Source of the DNA: a bacterium
GTDB taxonomy: Bacteria > Cyanobacteriota > Vampirovibrionia > Obscuribacterales > Obscuribacteraceae
Reading direction: 5' to 3'
Length of the DNA stretch: 64,000 nucleotides
Assembly: GCA_018062085.1 (NCBI GenBank)
Contig: JAGOSY010000002.1
Span: 186,001 to 250,000 of the forward strand
Shown: piece by piece, positions 42,756 to 52,074 of the stretch
How the letters are laid out: the number at the start of each line of letters is the position of its first letter
Position numbering within the stretch: the stretch's first letter is position 1
The notes under the pieces: generated by a model
The model's input: the letters and a program-made list of their open reading frames with translations, nothing else
The model's database searches: none
What the model was told of the DNA's origin: nothing
Translations under genes and position numbers: made by a program

Positions 42756-43295
42756 TCAACTCTTTAGCTCTGCAAGTACCTGGGCAACGATTTCTTCTAG
42801 TGAGCGAGTGGCGTCTACCACAATGGCGTTGTCCGGCTCTTCTAGTGTGGCAAATTGACTCTTGAGCATGTCTGCCTTCATAAAATGATTTTGGCGCTGC
42901 TCCATGCGCCGGTAAATTTCATCGTAAGTTGCTTTGAGATAGACCAGCTCTGCTGCCTCGGGTCTATTTGGATGCTCTTGCTCATTCTCAGCCCCAAGGC
43001 CAAGGTCCTGGCCAGCGTTCAGGCGATTCCGATAAGTCTCTTTCAAGGCCGAGCAGGCCAGTACTGCACCTTGCTCTTCTTTTTGCCATTGGCCTATAGC
43101 ACTGGCGAGGCTGTTCAACCAAGGCTCTCTGTCGGCATCAGTCAGCGGCTCGCCACGGGCCATTTTCGCTTTGTTAAGATCGCTGTGAAAATCATCAGCG
43201 TCAAAATAGAGCAAATGTAGGGCTGAAGCTAGAGCCTGTGCCACTGTTGACTTGCCGGACCCAGATACGCCCATGACAATAATTACTAAACACAT
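42756..43295 (-). CDS. gntK: Gluconokinase
   Basis: The 179-residue protein matches thermoresistant gluconokinase: P-loop GVSGSGKST (about 9-17), DADDFHSDLNKAKMARGEPLTDADREPWL (about 32-60), LACSALKETYRNRL and LKSQFATLEEP. It phosphorylates gluconate to 6-phosphogluconate in the cytosol, feeding the pentose phosphate route. The segment around 95-112 (GLGAENEQEHPNRPEA) is an insertion compared with E. coli GntK. A gluconolactonase-like gene lies in the same window, but far away. Confidence 0.93.
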   Translation of the reverse strand: MCLVIIVMGVSGSGKSTVAQALASALHLLYFDADDFHSDLNKAKMARGEPLTDADREPWLNSLASAIGQWQKEEQGAVLACSALKETYRNRLNAGQDLGLGAENEQEHPNRPEAAELVYLKATYDEIYRRMEQRQNHFMKADMLKSQFATLEEPDNAIVVDATRSLEEIVAQVLAELKS

Positions 43296-43399
43296 AGCAA
43301 CAATAAACTCATATATTTAGAAGATGACATAATTATTCGCAGCTGTGAATAGTTGTCAGTACCGGGCTGACAGCATGGTGTTGAGATAAGGAATTGACC

Positions 43400-45319
43400 A
43401 TGACCACCAAAGAATCGGGTAACGCAGCATTCATTTCAGATGTTGATGTGCACTTATTTTCAGAAGGCACACATTATCGCATTTATGAAAAGCTAGGCGC
43501 CCATGAGCTTGAGCGCGACGGCGTCAAAGGCACTCATTTTGCTGTTTGGGCTCCTAATGCCGCTAGAGTGTCAGTGGTCGGTGATTTCAATGAGTGGAAT
43601 GCAGATAAGAATCCGATGGTCTTGAACCATTCTTCGGGTATTTGGTCTTCATTCATCCCGGCCCTTGGTCACGGCACTCTTTACAAGTATTTCATTGATG
43701 GCGCCAATGGTCATGTACAAAAGACTGACCCTGTCGGCTTCGCTAGTGAAATGCGACCGCGCACAGCATCGATAGTTTGGGATTTAGACACTTACAAGTG
43801 GAACGACGCCAAGTGGTTGGAAAGCCGCGATAAGAAAAATTCGTTGGCTAAGCCAGTTTCTATTTACGAATTGCATCTTGGCTCTTGGATGCGCGTGCCA
43901 GAAGACGAGAATCGCTGGTTGACTTACCGCGAGATGGCCGACAAGCTGATTCCCTATGTGCTTGAGATGAATTTCACACACGTAGAGCTTATGCCAGTTT
44001 CAGAGCATCCTCTTGATGCATCGTGGGGCTATCAGACTACGGGATATTTTGCTGTCACCAGCAGATTTGGTCCGCCTGAAGACTTTATGTACTTAGTGGA
44101 CAAATTGCACCAGGCCGGTATCGGTGTCTTGGTTGATTGGGTTCCAGCTCACTTCCCTCGCGATGGCCATGCCCTTGGTTTGTTTGACGGCACTCACTTA
44201 TATGAGCATGCCGACCCTCGTCTAGGGGAGCACCGCGAGTGGGGCACCTATGTTTTCAACTATGGTCGCTACGAAGTTGCTAACTTCCTTTTGAGCAATG
44301 CCATGTTCTGGTTTGATAAGTACCATATCGACGGATTGCGCGTGGATGCAGTGGCTTCAATGCTCTATCTCGACTATGCCAGAGAGAATGGCGAGTGGGT
44401 AGCCAACCAATATGGTGGCAGAGAAAATATTGAAGCTATTAATTTCTTGCGGCAGCTTAATGAGAAAGTTTATGCGGAGTATCCATCAGTAATGATGGTG
44501 GCAGAAGAATCAACTGCTTGGCCTCAAGTAACTCGCCCCACCTATGTTGGCGGCTTGGGTTTTGGCCTCAAGTGGGATATGGGCTGGATGAACGATACCT
44601 TGCAGTTCATGAGTCTAGATTCTGTTCACCGTAAGTTCCACCACGACAAGCTTACTTTTAGAAGCATGTACAGTTTCTCTGAGAACTTCATTATGCCTTT
44701 GTCGCACGATGAAGTAGTGCACGGTAAGTATTCGCTGCTGTCTAAAATGCCCGGTGACGCTTGGCAGAAATTCGCCAACTTGCGTTTACTCTTTGGCTAT
44801 CAATATTCTTCCCCAGGCAAGAAACTGATGTTTATGGGTGGAGAAATTGGTCAGTGGATTGAGTGGAACGAAGAGCGCAGTCTTGATTGGCATTTGCTTG
44901 AGCATTCGACTCATGCTGGTATTAAGCAATGGGTAAGCGATCTCAATTATCTCTATAAGACAGAGCCTGCCCTCTATGAGTATGATTGCAATCCTGGTGG
45001 CTTTGAGTGGATTGACTGCCAAGATAATGAACAATCAATATTGTGCTTCTTGCGCAAAGGTAAGCATCTAGACGATTTCATTCTGGTGCTGTGTAATTTC
45101 ACCCCAGTACCTAGGTGGAACTATCGAGTTGGTGTGCCACAAGGTGGCTATTGGAAAGAAATGCTCAACTCTGACGCTGCTATATACGGCGGTAGTGGCA
45201 TCGGCAACAATGGTGGTGTACATAGTGACTCACACTGGCACCATGGTCGGCAAGATTCTGTTTCTGTTGTAGTGCCACCACTTTCTATCGTCATGCTCAA
45301 AGTGCAAAAGCCTGTATAA
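43400..45319 (+). CDS. glgB: 1,4-alpha-glucan branching enzyme
   Basis: ATG 43400 follows AAGGA at a spacing of seven. The 639-residue protein has a CBM48 N-terminal domain ([21 protein letters not shown]) and a GH13_9 catalytic barrel with [44 protein letters not shown] (nucleophile Asp), [10 protein letters not shown] (acid Glu) and [12 protein letters not shown] (third acid). It adds alpha-1,6 branches to glycogen. A typical GlgB length is about 620-730, so the gene is intact. It is followed 18 bases later by a thioesterase gene; these may be co-transcribed. Confidence 0.96.
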   Translation: MTTKESGNAAFISDVDVHLFSEGTHYRIYEKLGAHELERDGVKGTHFAVWAPNAARVSVVGDFNEWNADKNPMVLNHSSGIWSSFIPALGHGTLYKYFIDGANGHVQKTDPVGFASEMRPRTASIVWDLDTYKWNDAKWLESRDKKNSLAKPVSIYELHLGSWMRVPEDENRWLTYREMADKLIPYVLEMNFTHVELMPVSEHPLDASWGYQTTGYFAVTSRFGPPEDFMYLVDKLHQAGIGVLVDWVPAHFPRDGHALGLFDGTHLYEHADPRLGEHREWGTYVFNYGRYEVANFLLSNAMFWFDKYHIDGLRVDAVASMLYLDYARENGEWVANQYGGRENIEAINFLRQLNEKVYAEYPSVMMVAEESTAWPQVTRPTYVGGLGFGLKWDMGWMNDTLQFMSLDSVHRKFHHDKLTFRSMYSFSENFIMPLSHDEVVHGKYSLLSKMPGDAWQKFANLRLLFGYQYSSPGKKLMFMGGEIGQWIEWNEERSLDWHLLEHSTHAGIKQWVSDLNYLYKTEPALYEYDCNPGGFEWIDCQDNEQSILCFLRKGKHLDDFILVLCNFTPVPRWNYRVGVPQGGYWKEMLNSDAAIYGGSGIGNNGGVHSDSHWHHGRQDSVSVVVPPLSIVMLKVQKPV

Positions 45320-45337
45320 ACGCGAGATATCGAAATA

Positions 45338-45796
45338 ATGAAACCTGCATTGTCGAAAGAGGCACTACTTGATCGTAAGTGCTACAAGCACTGGACCAAG
45401 GTAAACCTGCGTTATGGCGATACCGATAAGCTCGGTCATGTGAATAATGCGGTGTTCATTACTTTGTTCGAGTCTGGCCGTGCTGCTCTTCTATTCAATC
45501 GTGAGGGCTCTTTAGCTGGGCCAGGCAAAACCATGGTACTGGCAAATATCGATGTTGATTTTAAGGCCGAATTGCACTATCCCGGTGATGTGGAAGTTGG
45601 CACCGCGCTAGTCAATATTGGTCGCAGCTCTCTTAAACTGGCTCAGGTTGTATATAAAGATGGTGTTTGCTGTGCTGTATCGCAGTCGACTATAGTTTTG
45701 ATTGATGAGAAGTCGCGCAAGCCAATTCCTTTTCCTTTTGATTTAGCCAGGCAGATAGAGCAGACTGCGCCATTGACGCTGCAAAGCGTAAACTAA
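45338..45796 (+). CDS. Acyl-CoA thioesterase, 4HBT/hotdog family
   Basis: The 152-residue protein fits a hotdog-fold thioesterase of the YbgC/4HBT type: RYGDTDKLGHVNNAVFITLFESGR contains the catalytic Asp region, and VLANIDVDFKAELHYPGDVEVGTAL is the typical central strand. It likely hydrolyses acyl-CoA thioesters in the cytosol. It sits between glgB and a secreted protease gene on the same strand with short gaps. Confidence 0.88.
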   Translation: MKPALSKEALLDRKCYKHWTKVNLRYGDTDKLGHVNNAVFITLFESGRAALLFNREGSLAGPGKTMVLANIDVDFKAELHYPGDVEVGTALVNIGRSSLKLAQVVYKDGVCCAVSQSTIVLIDEKSRKPIPFPFDLARQIEQTAPLTLQSVN

Positions 45797-45814
45797 CGTA
45801 AGGTGGATGAGTCA

Positions 45815-46927
45815 ATGAAAATATCGTTGCCGGTTCTGTCTTTGCCAGTCGCTAAGCTTATGCTTTTATCGCGAAGTCTTGGTCTAGCTAGTGCTTTGCT
45901 TGTGCCTCTATCATTGAGTCTTGCTTTTTTGTCTTGTTCTTCTGCTTTTGCAGCAGATCACTTCAGTTGGCCTAAGAGTCGACTGCCGATTCCTGTTTGT
46001 ATTGTTTCTGGCAAAGGTGTTCCCGGCTACCGGCCGCAGTTAGAGACAATTGTTAAACAAGCTTTTGATGATTGGATGATTGCTAGTGCTGGCAAAATTC
46101 AGTTTGTATTCGTAGATAAAACTGATGGCGGCCAAGGTATCACCTGTCAGTGGACTAATGATAGAGCTAAAATGTCTTCAGCTATTGAAGACGGCGAGAC
46201 TATTGTGGTGCCAGATGCCCAGGGCATTACCTCAGCCAAGATTATGCTTTTAACCGTGCCACCAAAGGCAATGCCAACTCTAACTGACAATTATGCCCGT
46301 CGAGTTGCCCTTCACGAAATCGGTCACGCTTTAGGTATTGCTAAACATAGCAGTAGCTCTAGCGATATTATGTTTGGCACGATCTATCCTGAAGATAAGC
46401 CCTGTGCTTTGAGCGAAGGTGACACTAGTGCTCTGGCTGCGGCTTATGCCCCAGCTGCTGATCTTCTCAGCGGTCAAAGTGCAGATGTTGAGAAAATTTC
46501 TGGTGCATCACCGGGCTCTTCTGCCGTTAAGGCTTCAACCTTGAGCAATCCGCCTTCTGCTTCTGAACCACCAACGATGCGTGGCTTGCGCCTCAACAAT
46601 GAGGCCGCTGAGGCCATGAATTCAGGCAAGTTTGATTTGGCTGTGAGCAAGCTAGAAGAGGCTTATAAATTGGCACCAGACAATCAGATGGTCGGAGCTA
46701 ACCTCGGGATGTTGTATTCGAATATGGCTGGTGTGGCTATGATGTCTCGCAATCTGCCTCAAGCCGAAATGTACTCAAAGAAGGCTGCAACCTTAATTGA
46801 GAAATTTAGCACCAAAGCAAATCTAATGCTCGTCTTGCGCACTCAGGGTGCTATTTTGCACATGGCTGGTAAAGAAGCGGAAGCTTTGAAAATTGAAGCT
46901 AGACTTAAATCAATGGGCGCGAAGTAG
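45815..46927 (+). CDS. Exported matrixin-like zinc metalloprotease with TPR-like tail
   Basis: ATG 45815 follows AGGTGG; a GTG four codons earlier overlaps that SD. The 370-residue protein has a signal sequence ending near residue 46 (LAFLSCSSAFAA). The protease domain (about 50-220) carries zinc-binding HEIGHALGIAKH (H167, H171, H178) with catalytic E168 and a Met-turn (DIMFGTIYPED, M186). This is the metzincin/M10 matrixin signature. Residues about 255-370 contain two TPR-like units (NEAAEAMNSGKFDLAVSKLEEAYKLAP and following). Probably a secreted or periplasmic protease. Confidence 0.88.
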   Translation: MKISLPVLSLPVAKLMLLSRSLGLASALLVPLSLSLAFLSCSSAFAADHFSWPKSRLPIPVCIVSGKGVPGYRPQLETIVKQAFDDWMIASAGKIQFVFVDKTDGGQGITCQWTNDRAKMSSAIEDGETIVVPDAQGITSAKIMLLTVPPKAMPTLTDNYARRVALHEIGHALGIAKHSSSSSDIMFGTIYPEDKPCALSEGDTSALAAAYAPAADLLSGQSADVEKISGASPGSSAVKASTLSNPPSASEPPTMRGLRLNNEAAEAMNSGKFDLAVSKLEEAYKLAPDNQMVGANLGMLYSNMAGVAMMSRNLPQAEMYSKKAATLIEKFSTKANLMLVLRTQGAILHMAGKEAEALKIEARLKSMGAK

Positions 46928-46961
46928 GCATTCTGGAGCGTTCTTAATAGCCATATTCAGT

Positions 46962-46977
46962 CTGTGCAATTGCACAG
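46962..46977. repeat. 16-bp perfect palindrome
   Basis: CTGTGCAATTGCACAG is fully self-complementary and lies 35 bp after the metalloprotease stop and about 90 bp before the DUF1016 gene. It could be a dimeric regulator operator. It is followed by a terminator hairpin. Confidence 0.4.
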
Positions 46978-47004
46978 TTCATTTTCGATAGTCTAAGTTT
47001 ATAT

Positions 47005-47041
47005 TGGCGGAAAGCACGTAAACGTGATGCCGCCAGTTTTT
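47005..47041 (+). terminator. Rho-independent terminator
   Basis: TGGCGG at 47005-47010 pairs with CCGCCA at 47030-47035, with an inner CACGT/ACGTG stem (47015-47019 with 47022-47026), followed by GTTTTT. It probably ends the transcript of the metalloprotease operon. Confidence 0.65.
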
Positions 47042-47064
47042 GCAAGCTTGTGCGAAGGATTCTA

Positions 47065-48135
47065 ATGACCAAACCACAGAAGCCACGCTCGCTTGATTTG
47101 ACTAAACTGGAGGGCTATGAGCCATTCCTGCAAAAACTTAAGGACCGTGTTCGCAGCGTTCAGCTAAAAGCCGCTGTGGCAGTCAATACTGAACTAATCG
47201 GACTCTACTGGGAACTCGGCAGATCAATTGTTGAGCAGCAGGAAAAATCGGGCTGGGGTGAAGCAGTGCTTGAACAGCTGAGTAATGACCTAATGACCGC
47301 TTTCCCTGGTATGAAGGGCTTTTCTCGTCGTAATCTATATCGGATTAGGGGCTTGTACCTGGCTTATAAGGGCGAATCTGAATTTGTGCCACAGGCTGTG
47401 GCACAAATTCCGTGGGGGCACAACATTGTTATTTTGGAAAAACTAAAGGAGCCGGTGGAGCGTAATTGGTATACGATTCAAACATTGCACTATGGTTGGT
47501 CTCGCGCTATTCTGACCCACCAAATAGAGAGTGGACTATACAAGCGACAAGGCAAAGCAATAAGTAATTTTGAGCGAGCCCTAGCTTCACCTCAGTCGGA
47601 TTTAGCCAGAGAAACTCTGAAAGACCCATATAACTTCGATTTCCTCACACTCGATGCCGAAGCACTCGAGCGCGATCTTGAGACTGGGCTAATAGTCCAT
47701 ATTCGATCTTTTTTGCTAGAACTCGGTGTTGGCTTTGCTTTCATTGGCAGCCAGTACCACCTTGAAGTAGGCGATCAGGATTTCTTCATTGATCTTTTGT
47801 TTTATCACGTCCGACTTCGCAGTTATGTTGTCATTGATTTGAAAGCAACTGAATTCAAGCCTGAGTATGCTGGCAAGATGAACTTCTACCTTTCTGCAGT
47901 TGATGACCTGTTGCGGCATCCTGATGACAAGCCGAGCATTGGTATGATTCTCTGCAAGGACAAAAACAAGTTCATAGCGGAGTACGCCCTGCGCGACACT
48001 CGAAAACCTATTGGGATAGCTGAATATATAACGGCCCACTCCTTACCAGAGCAACTAAGGGGAAACCTGCCGACGGTGGAACAGATAGAAGAGGAACTAG
48101 GGAGCGAAGCTGGCGGCCCTGCGCTCTCAGCGTGA
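47065..48135 (+). CDS. DUF1016/YhcG-type PD-(D/E)XK nuclease
   Basis: ATG 47065 follows AAGGA at a spacing of six; a GTG five codons earlier is in frame. The 356-residue protein shows the DUF1016 N-terminal helical domain (TELIGLYWELGRSIVEQQEKSGWGEAVLEQLSNDL, GFSRRNLYRIRGLY, QIPWGHNIVILEKL) and a C-terminal nuclease domain: VGDQDFFIDLLFYH and SYVVIDLKA form a D-x-K-type active site. Such proteins are linked to DNA processing and are often found in accessory islands, near restriction systems or phages. Here no restriction genes are visible. A terminator lies just upstream, so it is expressed separately. Confidence 0.9.
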   Translation: MTKPQKPRSLDLTKLEGYEPFLQKLKDRVRSVQLKAAVAVNTELIGLYWELGRSIVEQQEKSGWGEAVLEQLSNDLMTAFPGMKGFSRRNLYRIRGLYLAYKGESEFVPQAVAQIPWGHNIVILEKLKEPVERNWYTIQTLHYGWSRAILTHQIESGLYKRQGKAISNFERALASPQSDLARETLKDPYNFDFLTLDAEALERDLETGLIVHIRSFLLELGVGFAFIGSQYHLEVGDQDFFIDLLFYHVRLRSYVVIDLKATEFKPEYAGKMNFYLSAVDDLLRHPDDKPSIGMILCKDKNKFIAEYALRDTRKPIGIAEYITAHSLPEQLRGNLPTVEQIEEELGSEAGGPALSA

Positions 48136-48207
48136 TTTCACCATTTATGCTATGGCGAAGGCCGAGCATAATAATAAAGTTCTGCTCTTTGGTATTGGCC
48201 TGTGGAC

Positions 48208-48351
48208 ATGATGCACCTGCCCTGGATCTCGTATTTCGTCAGCTGGCGTAATGTCGGCATGCTTAACATGATTGCCGTTGCAGCCACTCTGGTCTGCCTC
48301 GCTGCCGCCATTGCCTGCTGGTATCAGATAGCGAGCACTGAAGAAGATTGA
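48208..48351 (+). CDS. Possible 47-residue membrane protein
   Basis: An ATG at 48208 (a second at 48211) opens a 47-codon frame ending at TGA 48349-48351. The product has one membrane helix (LNMIAVAATLVCLAAAIACWYQI) after a short Trp-containing start and ends in an acidic tail (IASTEED). The SD is weak (GTGGA). It lies between the nuclease and the PDZ gene. The regular hydrophobic pattern supports a real gene, but the size makes this a weak call. Confidence 0.35.
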   Translation: MMHLPWISYFVSWRNVGMLNMIAVAATLVCLAAAIACWYQIASTEED

Positions 48352-48406
48352 GTATGATAGAGTCGATGTCTTGAATGCGTCGCCTTTATTGGTCTTGGGT
48401 CAATTA

Positions 48407-50344
48407 ATGCAAAGAACGGTCGCCCTAATATTTGCTTGTTCTGCCTTAACATTGCAACTCCCTGCGCCAACACTGGCACAGGCACCTGGCGAGGGCAGTA
48501 GTAAACCAGCAGAGACGGCGAGTTCCAACACGCTAAATGACCCGCCGAGTACCTATGGTTATGCGGGTGTGAGAATAGATAGAGATGCAAAAGGCTTCTT
48601 CTTTCAAGCGGTAGAAGATGGCTCACCGGCAAGAAAATCTGGACTTCAAACCAATGACCGTTTGGAGAGATTCAAAATAGATGCACCCTATGTTCGTATC
48701 TATAAAAGTTTAAGTAAAACGATCACATATAACCCCAATAAAACTATTAACGTCACCATTAGTCGTGCTGGAGCTAAATTGCAAATTCCATTGCGAGTTA
48801 GTTCACTTCAAGATTGCCCGAACGAAGAAATTCTCAAAGCAAAGAGAGCAGAGCGCAAACGTGACAGCGAGGGAGTAAGCTACAGCCAAGACCTTCTTGT
48901 AGACGCCCCCGAAGTGCCCCAAGTAATTGAGTTCTTCGACAGCAAGACCGGTCCATCAAGTATTTTGCTTGATAAAAGACTTGATGGCTTGAAAGTGTTG
49001 AGTCTCCCACTAGACGATAAAGGTACGCAAGCGAAGCTTAAGAACCTCAATCTCAAAATAGCACCGCATGTAGTAGCGGTTGATGACTACAACGGAATTG
49101 TATACCCCTTTCCAATTAGCAGTAATTGGTATGCGAATCGTGATCTTTTTTACACTCTTGATTATGAAAAACCTGAGACTGGAGAACTTGCGGTAATCAG
49201 AGACAAAGACGGGCGGCCAGTGACAAGAGAAGTGCAGATGATACTGTCACAACAAGAAATTGCATTGCGAAACAGTAAGTTTGACGGTTGGCCTGCCATT
49301 GTCCATACGGGTTTAGGCCAAATCATATTTGATGGAAGAGGTGGGCACCTAGGCCCTTCTATCGAACCACTTATACCGTTGGCGCACACCTGGTTCTATC
49401 AGAATCAGAACAACTTCATCTCTAACAAAGACAATGAGCTCAGTCAGGCTTTGCAAGCTCTCGTGCGCCAAACGGTTAAAGCACTGAATGCCAATGCACT
49501 AGATACAAAGAAGGCCAGTTCAAAATTAACTGGCGAGGCGAAAATAACTGGCAATTCCATCAAAGCCGGTTCGGAGGAAAACCCTGGCTTAGGAAAATTC
49601 CTAAAATTGGATGAAAATCAAATTAAAGTGCGGCTATTGTCAGAGGCATGTGCAGTGGCGCGAGTTAAACATATGCCCCCCGGAACAGAGTCATACTTTT
49701 ATATAATTGATGATGATGGTTGGAAAGTATCAGCTATTAGAACACCGCTTGAAGAACGAAAGATTGCGCCCGGATACGACATAGATGAACCTTCAATTGA
49801 TGAGAACTGGAATCGCTTGGAGGCAGAGCGAATTCGCAACTATACTCCAGCTGTAAAAGCCGCACTGAATGCTTCTCATGATGAGCAAGTCCGAGCTGCA
49901 AGGCGAAGCTTAATGACCGACCACGAAATTAGAGTATGGTTCAAATACCATCAAGCAGAATTGAACGTTTTAGCAAAACAGTCAATGACCGACCTTAAAT
50001 TGGGTGAGTTCACAAATTACAGACAGTTCAGTTATAACTCACTGCTGCCGATTACTGGCAATCCTAAGGTATCTATTTCTGGCCGACTGAAGGCGCTGGA
50101 ACTTGGCGCCGTCCAGAAGCCCAAGGAAAACAATGTCTATCTTAGTTATTCCAATGCGCGCTATTCTGAATCGGGAGTACTTTATTCTGAAGATAATTGT
50201 CCTCCACCGATTGGACCATATGGAACAATCTGGACAGAAAAATTAGCAGATCACTGGTATATCATGCGAGTCATTGACGAAAATCAATTCCCTGCAATTG
50301 AAGCTCATCAGGTGCCGAAGCCAACAGTCAAGCCGATTCCGTAG
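48407..50344 (+). CDS. Exported PDZ-domain protein of unknown function
   Basis: I choose ATG 48407, which starts a clear signal peptide (RTVALIFACSALTLQLPAPTLAQA); a TTG 12 codons earlier is in frame. The 645-residue product has a PDZ-like domain near residues 45-130 (YGYAGVRIDRDAKGFFFQAVEDGSPARKSGLQTNDRLERF). The long remainder (about 140-645) is not recognised; it has repeated P-x-D-x-N-x-I-like strands and no protease catalytic triad, so it is not a DegP-type protease. Base use looks more A-rich than in neighbours. Role unknown; it may bind extracytoplasmic peptides. Confidence 0.6.
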   Translation: MQRTVALIFACSALTLQLPAPTLAQAPGEGSSKPAETASSNTLNDPPSTYGYAGVRIDRDAKGFFFQAVEDGSPARKSGLQTNDRLERFKIDAPYVRIYKSLSKTITYNPNKTINVTISRAGAKLQIPLRVSSLQDCPNEEILKAKRAERKRDSEGVSYSQDLLVDAPEVPQVIEFFDSKTGPSSILLDKRLDGLKVLSLPLDDKGTQAKLKNLNLKIAPHVVAVDDYNGIVYPFPISSNWYANRDLFYTLDYEKPETGELAVIRDKDGRPVTREVQMILSQQEIALRNSKFDGWPAIVHTGLGQIIFDGRGGHLGPSIEPLIPLAHTWFYQNQNNFISNKDNELSQALQALVRQTVKALNANALDTKKASSKLTGEAKITGNSIKAGSEENPGLGKFLKLDENQIKVRLLSEACAVARVKHMPPGTESYFYIIDDDGWKVSAIRTPLEERKIAPGYDIDEPSIDENWNRLEAERIRNYTPAVKAALNASHDEQVRAARRSLMTDHEIRVWFKYHQAELNVLAKQSMTDLKLGEFTNYRQFSYNSLLPITGNPKVSISGRLKALELGAVQKPKENNVYLSYSNARYSESGVLYSEDNCPPPIGPYGTIWTEKLADHWYIMRVIDENQFPAIEAHQVPKPTVKPIP

Positions 50345-50463
50345 CTGGCAAATTTTCGACTGAGAGTTGCTTTAGCACTGTTTATTTCTTAGTGGGGAAT
50401 TGGTACATTGCGGGAATTGCCCACTTGTGCAAGAATGGATTTGTAACAGAGGGGGCTTCTTTC

Positions 50464-50739
50464 ATGACCACCTGGCATGACACAGGAAAAGAAACGGAAC
50501 CAGACAGCAGAAACAGAGTCCAGCTTGGTTCGGCCATCAAGACACCTGCTGGCGTTCGCTACAAGGTCAAGAAAAACGACCTTGGTCAGATTCTGCTAGA
50601 TCCCGTCAAGCTTGTCCCCGCTCACGAAGCTTGGTTCCATGAGAACCAAGATCGAGTTGCTTCATTCAAATTGTCAGTCGCTCAAGCAGAAGCTGGTCAA
50701 CTTGCGAGTCTAGACTTGGGCCAGGACGAGGAAGAGTAA
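50464..50739 (+). CDS. AbrB-like antitoxin of a type II toxin-antitoxin pair
   Basis: ATG 50464 follows GAGGGGG at a spacing of nine; the frame opens earlier without an SD. The 91-residue protein has SRNRVQLGSAIKTPAGVRYKVKKNDLGQILLDPVKLVPAHEAWFHENQDRVASFKLSVAQAEAGQL, which fits the swapped-hairpin AbrB-type antitoxin with its conserved P-A-x-E-x-W tail helix. It would neutralise the adjacent toxin and repress the promoter. The toxin gene begins at the very next base after the stop. Confidence 0.75.
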   Translation: MTTWHDTGKETEPDSRNRVQLGSAIKTPAGVRYKVKKNDLGQILLDPVKLVPAHEAWFHENQDRVASFKLSVAQAEAGQLASLDLGQDEEE

Positions 50740-51039
50740 TTGCCTTTCGAGCTTAGGTATTCACCAGTTGCTCTTCAACAGTTTGAGGATCTTAAGAACA
50801 GCAAGGCACTTGAAAAACGATTTAAGGCCGTAAGAAAGTCTCTACGCTTCCTCGCCAATAACCCTGCCCACCCAAGTCTAAATACTCATAAGTTCGATTC
50901 ACTGGAAGGTCCGGATGGTGCTGACGTTTTTGAGGCATACGCTGAAAACAATACTCCAGCAGCTTACAGAATTTTCTGGTGCTACTATCCAGCAAAAACT
51001 GGCACCATAACAATTTTGCTGATTACACCACATCCTTAG
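50740..51039 (+). CDS. RelE/ParE-like toxin of a type II toxin-antitoxin pair
   Basis: The TTG start directly follows the antitoxin stop. The 99-residue protein has the RelE/ParE superfamily layout: YSPVALQQFEDLKNSKALEKRFKAVRKSLRFLANNPAHPSL (helices) then AYRIFWCYYPAKTGTITILLITPHP (beta sheet and C-terminal strand). RelE-type toxins cut mRNA on ribosomes; ParE types hit gyrase. The catalytic residues are not clear here, so the target is open. Confidence 0.78.
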   Translation: MPFELRYSPVALQQFEDLKNSKALEKRFKAVRKSLRFLANNPAHPSLNTHKFDSLEGPDGADVFEAYAENNTPAAYRIFWCYYPAKTGTITILLITPHP

Positions 51040-51066
51040 GTTTTGCCAATACACTTCATTTGAGTC

Positions 51067-52044
51067 ATGATAAAAAGCACCGCCACCAGTTTTGAAATTG
51101 CTTCTACTGATAAGGTTCAGACATCAGATTTCAGTCGATGGCTGACTGATTTTGCCTATGGTGCCTTGGCTCTTAAGGGCTTTTTTAGTGCCGAAATTAT
51201 TCCGCCTGTAATCGCTCCTTCTGAAATCGAAGAAGATGAAAAACTATCTGCAATATGGTCGGTTATTCATCGTTTTGACAGTGAAGAAACTCGCTCAGTT
51301 TGGTTGAATTCTCCAGAAAGAAAGTCGCAACTTGATAGTCTTGCTGCCGAGTTTAAGGGGCAGGTGAAGGAACTGGTAGCCAGTGCCGCTCTCTCTGAGC
51401 ATGGCAGCTCTGTTGTGGCTATCGAGACCTATGTGGCACCTGGAAAAGAAGATAGCTATTTTCAGTGGAAGCGCAAACTTGAAGCAACCCAGTCAAGCTT
51501 TCCTGGATACAGAGGGAGCTATCTGCAAGCTCCTGTACCCGGACGAGCCAATTACTGGAGCAGTATTCTTCGCTTCGGTGGAACAGAGGACCTAGAGTTC
51601 TGGTTGCATTCTAAGCAGAGACTGGCTCTAGTAGAGGAAAATAAGGAGTTTGAAGCATCCACCAGAATACAGGTTATTGGTTCGACTTTTCCTGGATGGG
51701 AGCCGACTATTTCTGGTAAGCCGGTAACGCCTGCCTGGAAAACCGCTTGTTTGGTGGTGTTAGGCTTGTATCCTATCTTGGTTATACAGCGGCATTATCT
51801 TGTTCCCCTATTGAATGGCTTAAATATGGCTCTGGCAATAGCGATTACCAGCTTGTGCTCGGTTGGGTTGGTTTCTCTTATCTGTATGCCGCTTTTGGTC
51901 AAGAAATTTACCTGGTGGCTATTGCCGGCTGCCACAGAAACAGCACAAACGGCCAAGTTAGAGAGAAACGGCACCACTATTGTGCTGGCAATTTTTCTCA
52001 TTGAGGTGTCCGTTCTTAGTTATTTGACGGCGATAATTAAATGA
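51067..52044 (+). CDS. Membrane protein with two ABM-like domains
   Basis: The 325-residue protein has two antibiotic-biosynthesis-monooxygenase-like segments. The first is AIWSVIHRFDSEETRSVWLNSPERKSQLDSL; the second is SVVAIETYVAPGKEDSYFQWKRKLEATQSSFPGYRGSYLQAP with YWSSILRFGGTEDLEFWLHS. The C-terminal third has three membrane helices (about 225-245, 251-275, 300-322). ABM domains are small ferredoxin-like folds; membrane-anchored forms of unknown role are widespread. It follows the toxin-antitoxin pair by 27 bases, but co-function is not implied. Confidence 0.72.
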   Translation: MIKSTATSFEIASTDKVQTSDFSRWLTDFAYGALALKGFFSAEIIPPVIAPSEIEEDEKLSAIWSVIHRFDSEETRSVWLNSPERKSQLDSLAAEFKGQVKELVASAALSEHGSSVVAIETYVAPGKEDSYFQWKRKLEATQSSFPGYRGSYLQAPVPGRANYWSSILRFGGTEDLEFWLHSKQRLALVEENKEFEASTRIQVIGSTFPGWEPTISGKPVTPAWKTACLVVLGLYPILVIQRHYLVPLLNGLNMALAIAITSLCSVGLVSLICMPLLVKKFTWWLLPAATETAQTAKLERNGTTIVLAIFLIEVSVLSYLTAIIK

Positions 52045-52074
52045 TGACGCAGGTATGGGCGCTGAAAAACTACG

